Positions 7,954 to 14,259 of a DNA stretch of 64,000 nucleotides are shown here, piece by piece. Both the position numbers and the translations under genes were made by a program. The stretch comes from Hyphomicrobiales bacterium (GTDB lineage: Bacteria; Pseudomonadota; Alphaproteobacteria; Rhizobiales; Methylopilaceae). Position 1 is the stretch's first letter. Every line of letters begins with the position of its first letter. The stretch covers positions 1 through 64,000 of the forward strand of contig JALHQA010000005.1 in the NCBI GenBank assembly GCA_022842205.1. Reading direction: 5' to 3'. The notes under the pieces were generated by a model that ran no database searches, had not been told where the DNA came from, and saw only the letters and a program-made list of their open reading frames with translations.

Positions 7954-10730
7954 GCGTTTGCCCCCGCCCTGCGTCTTCTGGTTTCGCCCTGCGAAGTGGT
8001 CATCTTCGTGTAAAGATCGAACAGTTTCTCCAGCCGCTCGGTATCATTGCGAAATCTCCGCCCGATATAGATGCGCTCCAGAACCTCGTCGTTGTGCTCG
8101 TGCGCCTGCCGCAGGTCAGACGGCATGTGCTCGGGCTCATAGAGATCTGCAATCGTTGCAGGAAAATGGGCCTCACGGGCGAGGAGAATATCTTCCGCGC
8201 ATCGTGTCAGATCAGCCTTGTTCTTGTCGGTGAGGATTGGAACCGGAAAGGTGTTCCAGCCAATCGTATTCGAGTATCGGAAGTCCGTTTTTAGCTTTCC
8301 GCAGACGGTGGCGACCCAGACCAGATGAAGCCGCGACGCCACGATCGACATATTCCACAACGGTGCATCGTAGAGGGCGAACAACAGATCGCTTACGATC
8401 GTCTCCCGATCGAAAAGATGCACGGGCAGGTAGGGGCGTCTTTCCGACGACACTTTCGCCACGGCCAGTGTGTAGCGCTTGGCAGTGCCCGCGATCTGGA
8501 CGAACCGATAGGGCTTGGAAGCGAAATCCCGAGTCGATGCGGCTGCGCTGCTGGCGCGGAAATCCCGCACGCGGGCTAACAGGGCTCGTAAATATGGGTG
8601 GGCCTCCGCAAACTCGGAGTCCTTGGCCTCGATCCAAACGCACCAGCGGGGCTTTCCCTGAATCATCTGCTCGGAGCCCAGATAGGGCCGGACGAACCGA
8701 CCCAACTCGGGATACTGGTGGAGAACCTGCCTACGCTCATCTGGCGACAAGATGAAATGGCCGCCATCACGCGGCATGTTTCCAAAGAGCATTGGAGATA
8801 GACCTCCGATCGGGCTTCGTGCCGCATCGACGGAAGTGTTGGCGCCGGCCGCAAGGTAGGCGTTGATGTTGCTCACCTGCCGCTCGGTCACCGAACCGTC
8901 ATCGGCGATCGAGAACAGGCGTTTGGAAGCCGGTGCCTCCCGCGAAATGGCGACGATTGCCACAATCACGCCCGCGTTGTGGCTCGCAAGATTGGCCCAT
9001 TTGAATGAGGTATGGGCAAACGAGATCTGGTGGCCGGTGCCGAAAATCAGGGGCCACAGGATCGGAACCTGTTGTCCCTGACAGACCGAATTGGTTGAAA
9101 CGAACGCCGCAGCGGCGTTCGATCTCAAGCCGTAATCCGCAGCCTTCATGAACCAGCCTGCGACATAGTCTAGGGACTTCCATGCGGGCGTGCGACTGTC
9201 AAAAATCGCCCTTAAATCGTCCTTCTGATCCTCGTTCTGCCACTTACTTCCGAGGTAAGGCGGGTTACCACAAATGTACGTTTCGCCACCCTCATTCTCG
9301 AAGTCGATTTGAGCCTGGTCGAGCGGGATGCTGAATAGATCTTCACCTACCAGTTTCACCCCTGTTCCGGTTGGAGGGCAAATGCTTAGCCAATCTAGGC
9401 GCAGGGCGTTGCCTCTAAAAATCCAGTTCTGGGCATCAAGCGGCAGAAGGTCCGCAAGAGCCAGCTTTTGGCCTCGATAGAGCACGTCGCACTGGTACTC
9501 TGCAATTATGAGCGCAAGTCTCGCAATCTCTGCAGGGAAGTCACGCAACTCGATACCGCGGAAGTTCGTCACCGGGATATCAGAAGGTCGATCGGCTTCG
9601 CCACGCCGCGTGTTGATAGTGGCTTCGATATCGCGCATTTCCTTGTAGGCAATGACAAGGAAATTTCCGCTGCCGCAGGCTGGATCGAACACTCTGATTT
9701 TCGATAAGCGTTTGCGCAGATTAAATAGCGTGCGAGCGTTGTCGCCAGCTTCTTCGAGCCGCTGCCGCAAATCATCGAGGAATAGCGGATTCAGTACCTT
9801 CAGAATGTTCGGCACGCTGGTGTAGTGCATCCCGAGCGCACTGCGCTCTTCGTCGTCTGCGACGGCTTGGATCATCGACCCAAAAATATCGGGATTGATC
9901 TGCCTCCAGTCGAGCTTCCCTATATGGATTAAATATGATCGCGCGATCCGGCTGAAGCTCGGTACGTCCGTGTTTCCCGAGAACAGCCCGCCGTTCACGT
10001 AGGGAAACGGCTCGGCCCATCGAGGAAGAGACGCCGAACTTCGATCTTCGCCTTTGGTGTTCATTGCGCGGAAGAGCGTGCCTATGACACTATGGGTGTT
10101 TGACGAGTCTTTCGCGCTCATCTTATCGATTGTGTCGGTAAATAGCCTTGTCTTGCTGAAGATGTCTGTGTCTTCGGCGAAAAAGCAGAAGATCAAGCGC
10201 GCCATGAAATGATTCATGTCGGGCCGCCGCTCTGCCGTGCCCCAATCAGGATTGTCCTTCAAAAGCTCGACATAGAGGCGATTGAGGCGACTAGTCGCTC
10301 TGATGTCGAACGAGTTATCGCGGATTTGCTGAACGGTCGAAATCCCTGCAAGCGGCAGGAAGAAGCCGAAATGATCAGGAAAATCCCCATATGCGGACGC
10401 GACGGTCTCGCCGCTCTCGATATCTTCCGCCTCGAACATATCGCCATCCGTCGCGAGCACGAACTTCGCCTTGGCCCGCGAGGTGGCTGGACTGGCCCTT
10501 AGCGCGAGAAGGGTTTTCGTGACCTCTCCCACGGCGCAGCTAACGATATGGATGTTGTTAGTTTGGAGGACTCCGCCCATGTCCGACTTGTTCGACACGC
10601 CGCTTCGCAGGCGCTTGATAGTGGTTTCCTTGTTGCCGAAGGCCTCTAGAAACGCGAAGGGGAATTCCACTGGGTCGAATGGGCGCTCGGCCAAATCGCT
10701 AACGGCTTGCTCAATTTCAACCGCGTTCAT
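7950..10730 (-). CDS. MmeI-like class I SAM-dependent DNA (adenine-N6) methyltransferase
   Basis: A 926-residue protein of the MmeI-like (type IIL) architecture: an N-terminal region, a helical spacer, the methyltransferase domain, a target-recognition domain, then a C-terminal part. SAM-binding motif I is FDPACGSGNF (from 348) and the catalytic motif IV is NPPY (489-492), typical of gamma-class N6-adenine enzymes. In MmeI itself the N-terminus is a PD-(D/E)xK nuclease. I cannot find a convincing one here, so cutting is probably done by the GIY-YIG or PLD proteins. It should methylate host sites and, through its recognition domain, set the system's specificity. It overlaps the RHH gene (ATGA) and the helicase gene (ATGA). 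Confidence 0.88.
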   Translation of the reverse strand: MNAVEIEQAVSDLAERPFDPVEFPFAFLEAFGNKETTIKRLRSGVSNKSDMGGVLQTNNIHIVSCAVGEVTKTLLALRASPATSRAKAKFVLATDGDMFEAEDIESGETVASAYGDFPDHFGFFLPLAGISTVQQIRDNSFDIRATSRLNRLYVELLKDNPDWGTAERRPDMNHFMARLIFCFFAEDTDIFSKTRLFTDTIDKMSAKDSSNTHSVIGTLFRAMNTKGEDRSSASLPRWAEPFPYVNGGLFSGNTDVPSFSRIARSYLIHIGKLDWRQINPDIFGSMIQAVADDEERSALGMHYTSVPNILKVLNPLFLDDLRQRLEEAGDNARTLFNLRKRLSKIRVFDPACGSGNFLVIAYKEMRDIEATINTRRGEADRPSDIPVTNFRGIELRDFPAEIARLALIIAEYQCDVLYRGQKLALADLLPLDAQNWIFRGNALRLDWLSICPPTGTGVKLVGEDLFSIPLDQAQIDFENEGGETYICGNPPYLGSKWQNEDQKDDLRAIFDSRTPAWKSLDYVAGWFMKAADYGLRSNAAAAFVSTNSVCQGQQVPILWPLIFGTGHQISFAHTSFKWANLASHNAGVIVAIVAISREAPASKRLFSIADDGSVTERQVSNINAYLAAGANTSVDAARSPIGGLSPMLFGNMPRDGGHFILSPDERRQVLHQYPELGRFVRPYLGSEQMIQGKPRWCVWIEAKDSEFAEAHPYLRALLARVRDFRASSAAASTRDFASKPYRFVQIAGTAKRYTLAVAKVSSERRPYLPVHLFDRETIVSDLLFALYDAPLWNMSIVASRLHLVWVATVCGKLKTDFRYSNTIGWNTFPVPILTDKNKADLTRCAEDILLAREAHFPATIADLYEPEHMPSDLRQAHEHNDEVLERIYIGRRFRNDTERLEKLFDLYTKMTTSQGETRRRRAGANA

Positions 10731-10903
10731 TTCTTCTCCGCCCCGACTCTTGAAGCGCCCGCATTACTGGTGTGCAAACTGATGTAATTCTTCATAAATT
10801 CGCGAATGACTTGTGCAGCAGGCCGGTCCTGCTCCCGGCATGCTGCTAGGAATTTCTCCCTTAAATCCCGCTCAATGCGGATGCGAAGCCCTGAGTCCTT
10901 CAT
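10727..10903 (-). CDS. Ribbon-helix-helix (CopG/Arc-like) small DNA-binding protein
   Basis: A 58-residue protein starting LRIRIERDLREKF, the beta-strand followed by helix A of an RHH fold, then a second helix with AAQVIREFM and a basic tail. Related short proteins repress their own operons or act as antitoxins. ATG 10903 was chosen because an in-frame upstream extension would run into a palindrome that looks like its operator (10910-10932). It is the first gene of the restriction-like operon, and its stop overlaps the methyltransferase start as ATGA. Autoregulation of the operon is the likely role. No toxin partner is visible. Confidence 0.7.
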   Translation of the reverse strand: MKDSGLRIRIERDLREKFLAACREQDRPAAQVIREFMKNYISLHTSNAGASRVGAEKK

Positions 10904-10909
10904 GGCCCT

Positions 10910-10932
10910 ATGTGTACCCGGCGGATACACAT
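10910..10932 (-). promoter_or_regulatory. Palindromic operator upstream of the RHH-led restriction operon
   Basis: ATGTGTA and TACACAT are perfect inverted 7-mers separated by nine bases, ending seven bases before the RHH start codon. The position fits an operator covering the promoter or transcript start. Binding by the RHH protein encoded just downstream is inference. Confidence 0.55.
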
Positions 10933-11273
10933 GGCACCATCAATTTCGGGACTGGCGTGTCTTAATAAGCCGAAAATCGGGGGACATCTCGGTGGGGTCG
11001 GCGGCCAGGCTTTGAAAGCAAACGGTTCACAGAACATACACCGCCGCGATGAGGCGCAGGCCTCTGCCGGCCGGGGCTGGCACTGGGCCATACAGGGAAG
11101 GCCGAGTATCGGAGCTCATCGCAGGTGATGTCCGTGCTCCAAGCCCGGCTCAAAGTTGTGGAAACTGGAGTGGGTCTACTCCGCCCCGCCGTCACAGACC
11201 AAACTGTGACGTAAGTCTGAGTAGCTTCGAATGGGGAGCAGTCGCTCGACCCAGAAGTCAATCAAGGCAGGGA
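10933..11273. other. Gene-free stretch between the restriction operon and tRNA-Arg
   Basis: About 340 bases with no ORF I can support. It must contain the promoter for the minus-strand operon and the 3' flank of the tRNA gene. The one clear structure is a perfect inverted repeat, GTCACAG and CTGTGAC with a six-base spacer, at 11191-11210, about 64 bases beyond the tRNA 3' end. It could be a processing hairpin, a weak terminator or an integrase arm site. No T-run follows on either strand. Confidence 0.5.
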
Positions 11274-11350
11274 TGGCGCACCCATCAGGATTCGAACCTG
11301 AGACCTCTACCTTCGGAGGGTAGCGCTCTATCCAGCTGAGCTATGGGTGC
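11274..11350 (-). tRNA. tRNA-Arg (anticodon CCG)
   Basis: The complete 77-nt cloverleaf reads on the minus strand. The acceptor is GCACCCA paired with TGGGTGC, the D arm is GCTC..GAGC, and the anticodon stem CTACC/GGTAG encloses loop CTCCGAA (anticodon CCG). The T arm contains GGTTCGAATCC, the discriminator is G, and CCA is encoded. A 5' half of a related tRNA lies 125 bases upstream of it, suggesting an integration event. Confidence 0.95.
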
Positions 11351-11368
11351 CTATTGCTTACGCCGTGC

Positions 11369-11474
11369 TTACGCGGAAAACCTGTGAGTTGGAAGCTCTA
11401 CTCGCGTTTCTCGCAAACCTTTGTAAACGAACTCCTTTTCGTCATCACTTAAAGACCAGCCGCCCTTGACATCA
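11369..11474 (-). pseudogene. C-terminal coding remnant joined to the tRNA fragment
   Basis: On the minus strand an open frame runs out of the tRNA fragment and ends at TAA (11371-11369). It encodes GWSLSDDEKEF, then YKGLRETRVELP and a short tail. The amino-acid and codon pattern looks like real protein, but there is no start codon or ribosome site. It is therefore probably the truncated 3' end of a gene at an element boundary. I do not recognise the family. Confidence 0.35.
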
Positions 11475-11516
<42 letters not shown>

Positions 11517-11524
11517 GTGCGCGC

Positions 11525-11567
11525 CATCAATAGCGAAAGCTCCCACGCGGGGCAATTCGAGAGTGGC
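11525..11567. repeat. Hairpin-bearing short repeat, copy A
   Basis: It begins with the 16-mer CATCAATAGCGAAAGC, followed by a small hairpin (CCC-ACGC-GGG) and GAGTGGC. A second copy is at 17609-17646, where the stem bases differ but still pair. The two copies flank the RpoE-ChrR module. Confidence 0.6.
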
Positions 11568-11625
11568 GGGGCTGTGGCTGCCGCCATAGCCCGCGCGTCT
11601 TTCTCAGTGCAATCCGGATGGCCGG

Positions 11626-11655
11626 TGATCCAGGCAAGTGCCTCACTCGTTCTGT
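11626..11655 (+). promoter_or_regulatory. Candidate RpoE (ECF11) promoter for the DUF2177 gene
   Basis: TGATCC (11626-11631) matches the -35 element seen upstream of rpoE and the lipid operon. After 18 bases comes TTCTGT, a poor match to the TAA-type -10. The gene starts 19 bases further on. Spacing is right but the -10 is weak. Confidence 0.4.
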
Positions 11656-11674
11656 TCAGGAAAAGGGTCGACGC

Positions 11675-12094
11675 ATGCGCATTCTGATCGCCTATTTCAC
11701 GGTTCTCGCGAGCTTCGCCGTCATCGACACGCTGTGGCTCGGGACGATGGCGTCACGCATCTACCGGCCGCTTCTCGGTGATATCCTCGTCGACAATTTC
11801 CGGGTGGTTCCGGCGGTTGTCTTTTATGCGTTCTATGCGGCGGGGCTTGTCGTCTTCGCCGTGGGGCCAGCGCTCCGGTCGGGCGAATGGACTTCGGCGC
11901 TGCTGTGGGGCGCGCTGTTCGGCCTGTTCGCCTATGGTACGTACGACCTGACCAACTATGCCACGCTGCGTAACTGGGGATTCCAGATCACCGCCATCGA
12001 CATGGCCTGGGGAACCTTCGTCAGCGGAACAGCGAGCGTTGTCGCCTATTTCATGTCGTCCTGGCTGATCCGCCTGTTTGGCGCGGCGGCCTAG
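11675..12094 (+). CDS. DUF2177 family membrane protein
   Basis: A 139-residue integral membrane protein with about four hydrophobic segments. The family signature region is visible: an N-terminal TM helix with VIDTLWLG, a central VFYAFYAAGL segment, then FGLFAYGTYDLTNYATL and IDMAWGT. The biochemical function is unknown, but DUF2177 genes recur beside RpoE/ChrR photo-oxidative stress modules, and a candidate RpoE -35 element lies upstream here. ATG 11675 was chosen over an upstream in-frame start because the hydrophobic N-terminus begins there, after AGGAAAAGG. Its 3' end overlaps the convergent DUF1295 gene by 44 bases. Confidence 0.85.
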   Translation: MRILIAYFTVLASFAVIDTLWLGTMASRIYRPLLGDILVDNFRVVPAVVFYAFYAAGLVVFAVGPALRSGEWTSALLWGALFGLFAYGTYDLTNYATLRNWGFQITAIDMAWGTFVSGTASVVAYFMSSWLIRLFGAAA

Positions 12095-12881
12095 GAAAGA
12101 ACGCCGGGACGCGCTTCTGGTAATCGGCGAACGCCCTGCCGCGCGAGCGCAGCATATGGGCTTCGAGCGGCGGGATTCCGGAGACATGGACCAGAAGCCA
12201 GTACATGAAGGCCGGGCCCGTCAGGGCAAGCCATCCCCACGGATAATCGCCCGACAGGTCGATGGCGAACAGCGCGTAGGCGAACCAGCCGGTCCATTCG
12301 AAAAAATAGTTCGGATGCCGTGACCAGGCCCAGAGGCCCTCATCGCAAACCTTGCCGCGGTTTTGCGGATTGCGGGCGAACGCGCGGAGTTGCCGGTCCG
12401 CGATGCCTTCGCCGATGACCGCAACGGCAAGAACCGCGATGGCCGCCCAGTCCTGGATACGGAACTCCGGTTGCGGGTTCTGTGCGGCGACAAGCATGGA
12501 CAGCGCAAGAAAAGCTCCCGCGCCCGCTTGAATCTGGAGGAACGTAAAAAGGCGGCGCTGGAAATTCGCACCCCATTCCTTGCGGAACTGGGCATAGCGC
12601 GCGTCCTCCGGTCCGCTCAGCGAACGCTGCGCGATATGCCCGCCGAGACGAAGGCCCCAGACGGCGACGAGCGCGGCGACGACGAGCTGCCGCGTGGTCG
12701 GATAGTCCGCTCCGGCGACCGGAACCAAAGCGAGCGCAGATCCCGAGAGGCCGAGGCCGAGCGACCAGAACGCGTCCGACCATCCGGCATTGCCGGTGAC
12801 GCGCTGCATCAGCCATGCGCCGGACATCACGGCGGCGAGAAATACGCACGCGGCTATGACAGCAAAGACCGGGAGCATCAT
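12051..12881 (-). CDS. DUF1295 family protein (steroid 5-alpha-reductase-like membrane protein)
   Basis: A 276-residue polytopic membrane protein with about six or seven TM segments. The DUF1295 pattern is clear: LGGHIAQR after the first helices, a YAQFRKEWG loop, then the C-terminal LWAWSRHPNYFFEW block and RGRAFADYQKRVPAFFP at the end. These relate it to steroid 5-alpha-reductase and isoprenylcysteine methyltransferase folds that act on lipids with NADPH or SAM. The substrate is unknown. It starts 13 bases after chrR and so belongs to the rpoE-chrR transcript, suggesting a membrane-lipid role in the oxidative response. Confidence 0.88.
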   Translation of the reverse strand: MMLPVFAVIAACVFLAAVMSGAWLMQRVTGNAGWSDAFWSLGLGLSGSALALVPVAGADYPTTRQLVVAALVAVWGLRLGGHIAQRSLSGPEDARYAQFRKEWGANFQRRLFTFLQIQAGAGAFLALSMLVAAQNPQPEFRIQDWAAIAVLAVAVIGEGIADRQLRAFARNPQNRGKVCDEGLWAWSRHPNYFFEWTGWFAYALFAIDLSGDYPWGWLALTGPAFMYWLLVHVSGIPPLEAHMLRSRGRAFADYQKRVPAFFPRPPRQTGGSARTT

Positions 12882-12894
12882 CGCCCGCCCGGCG

Positions 12895-13533
12895 CTAGAG
12901 ACGCACGAAAGGCTGCAGCAGCCGCCCGACGACGCCTTCGAGCCTCACCTTGCCCATCAGCGAGACGACACAGATACACGGCACATCCGAATCGATGACC
13001 GGGCGATGGCTTATGTCGGAGTCGGCCTCTTCGAAATCGCCGGGACCGTAGCGGCCGCTCTCGTCCGAGTAGGAGCCGGAGATGACGCAGGTCAGCTCGA
13101 CGCCGGAATGCGTATGCTGCGGCATCTTCCGGCCAGGATCGATCTTGAACATGATGACCCGGTGATCGCCGTCCTCGGGCGTCAGTACGCGGCGAATCTG
13201 CGTGCCGCGGCCCGCCGTGCGCCAGGGAGTCATCTGGTAACGCCGCAGCGGCTCGGGGAAAGCCGCAATTTCCGGATCCGGCATCGGTGCGTTGCCGTAT
13301 CCCGGCACGGCGTCGATCCGCGCAAGGGTGCGCGCGAGAGCATCGGTGTGGAGTGCTGCCGGCGGAAGGCGGTCGAGCAGCGCGCCGCCGGCATGTTCGA
13401 GCGCCTCGACGAGGCTGCGCGACCGCGGGCACAGCGCAAGATGCGTTTCGATGACGAGCGCTTGCGCCTCCGTCAATACGCCGGTCGCGTAGGCAATCAT
13501 GATGTCGTCGCTGGGGAGATGCCGCACGGTCAT
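12895..13533 (-). CDS. chrR: ChrR family anti-sigma factor (ZAS domain plus cupin)
   Basis: ChrR holds RpoE inactive until singlet oxygen or organic peroxides release it. The N-terminal zinc-binding anti-sigma domain has His5, His31 and Cys35 in the HxxxC pattern. The fourth ligand, Cys38 in the Rhodobacter protein, is Ser here (CPRS). The C-terminal cupin domain has the HTHSGVE metal motif and a downstream His in ISHRP, matching the sensory domain. The gene overlaps rpoE by ATGA. The missing cysteine may weaken zinc binding or be offset by another residue. Confidence 0.92.
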   Translation of the reverse strand: MTVRHLPSDDIMIAYATGVLTEAQALVIETHLALCPRSRSLVEALEHAGGALLDRLPPAALHTDALARTLARIDAVPGYGNAPMPDPEIAAFPEPLRRYQMTPWRTAGRGTQIRRVLTPEDGDHRVIMFKIDPGRKMPQHTHSGVELTCVISGSYSDESGRYGPGDFEEADSDISHRPVIDSDVPCICVVSLMGKVRLEGVVGRLLQPFVRL

Positions 13534-14138
13534 TGCATGTCTCCCAGCGTTTCACGCAGGCGTGCTACGGCGAGGCGCAGGCGTGATTTCACGGTGCCGA
13601 GGGGCAGCCCGAGACGGCGGGAAATCTCGCCGTGGGCGAGATCGTGGAAGTACGAAAGCTGCAGCACCTTTCTCTGCTCCTCGGGCAAAGCCGACAGGGC
13701 CTCGTTGACCCGGCGGGCGTTCTCGCTCTCGTCGAATGCAGCGTCCGGCAATATGGGATCGTCGGGGAGTTCGCTCGGGTCGGGCTCGCGGAAAGCGAGC
13801 CGGTTCCGGCGCAGGGCATCAATACGCAGATTGCGCGCGATGGTGAAAATCCAGGAGGAGGCCGCGGCACGTTCGGGATTGTAGAAGGCCGCCTTGTGCC
13901 AGACGATCAGCATTGCCTCCTGGGCAAAATCCTCCGCCGTCACGGCATCGGCGCCGGAGCGCATCAGGAACGCTTTGAGGCGTGGCGCGAAATGCGCAAA
14001 CAGGCGCGCGAACGCCTCGCGGTCGCGCGAGGAGGCGACCGCCACGATCATTTGGCCGAAGTCCGGCCCGCTCACAGGTTGCCGCATCGGCCACGGCGGC
14101 GAACGAGCCCAGGAAGTCTGAACAGCACCATGCATCAT
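13530..14138 (-). CDS. rpoE: RpoE-type ECF sigma factor (ECF11)
   Basis: A sigma-70-family ECF factor of about 200 residues. Region 2 has FARLFAHFAPRLKAFL and DFAQEAMLIVW, with ASSWIFTIARNLRID after it. Region 4 has LPEEQRKVLQLSYF, GEISRRLGLPLGTVKSRL and the closing helix. Coupling to chrR places it in the ECF11 singlet-oxygen group. The start is uncertain: the predicted RpoE promoter puts transcription start at about 14135, so an ATG at 14135 would be leaderless, and Met at 14087 is the alternative. No good ribosome site precedes either. It probably autoregulates and drives the divergent lipid operon. Confidence 0.92.
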   Translation of the reverse strand: MMHGAVQTSWARSPPWPMRQPVSGPDFGQMIVAVASSRDREAFARLFAHFAPRLKAFLMRSGADAVTAEDFAQEAMLIVWHKAAFYNPERAAASSWIFTIARNLRIDALRRNRLAFREPDPSELPDDPILPDAAFDESENARRVNEALSALPEEQRKVLQLSYFHDLAHGEISRRLGLPLGTVKSRLRLAVARLRETLGDMQ

Positions 14139-14141
14139 GCC

Positions 14142-14171
14142 CTGTTACGCAAAGGGGGACATTCCGGATCA
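14142..14171 (-). promoter_or_regulatory. RpoE-dependent promoter of rpoE-chrR (predicted)
   Basis: On the minus strand TGATCC (14171-14166) is followed after exactly 18 bases by TAACAG (14147-14142). TGATCC is the known -35 of ECF11 RpoE in Rhodobacter. This implies autoregulation, with a transcript start near 14135, right at the annotated start codon. Confidence 0.7.
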
Positions 14172-14176
14172 GTCGC

Positions 14177-14206
14177 TGATCCAAAATATCCCGTGCCCCG
14201 TAATAG
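14177..14206 (+). promoter_or_regulatory. RpoE-dependent promoter of the FAD oxidoreductase/lipid operon (predicted)
   Basis: TGATCC (14177-14182), an 18-base spacer and TAATAG (14201-14206) mirror the rpoE promoter. The two -35 elements point away from each other and are separated by only five bases. Transcription would start about 46 bases before the oxidoreductase ATG. Confidence 0.7.
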
Positions 14207-14259
14207 GCTAAGCAGCGCGCAGTGTCAGGCCACGGCTGCCGGGGTGAGCCGGAGGGTTT

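Noticed and set aside
3697-10903. A DISARM system
   Set aside because: The methyltransferase, helicase and PLD members are present, but no DUF1998 (DrmB) protein or DrmA-type helicase is found, and the methyltransferase is MmeI-like.
10962-11261. Minus-strand open frame in the gap before tRNA-Arg
   Set aside because: Low-complexity, Ser/Arg/Pro-rich, no ribosome site and no domain; typical of non-coding high-GC DNA.
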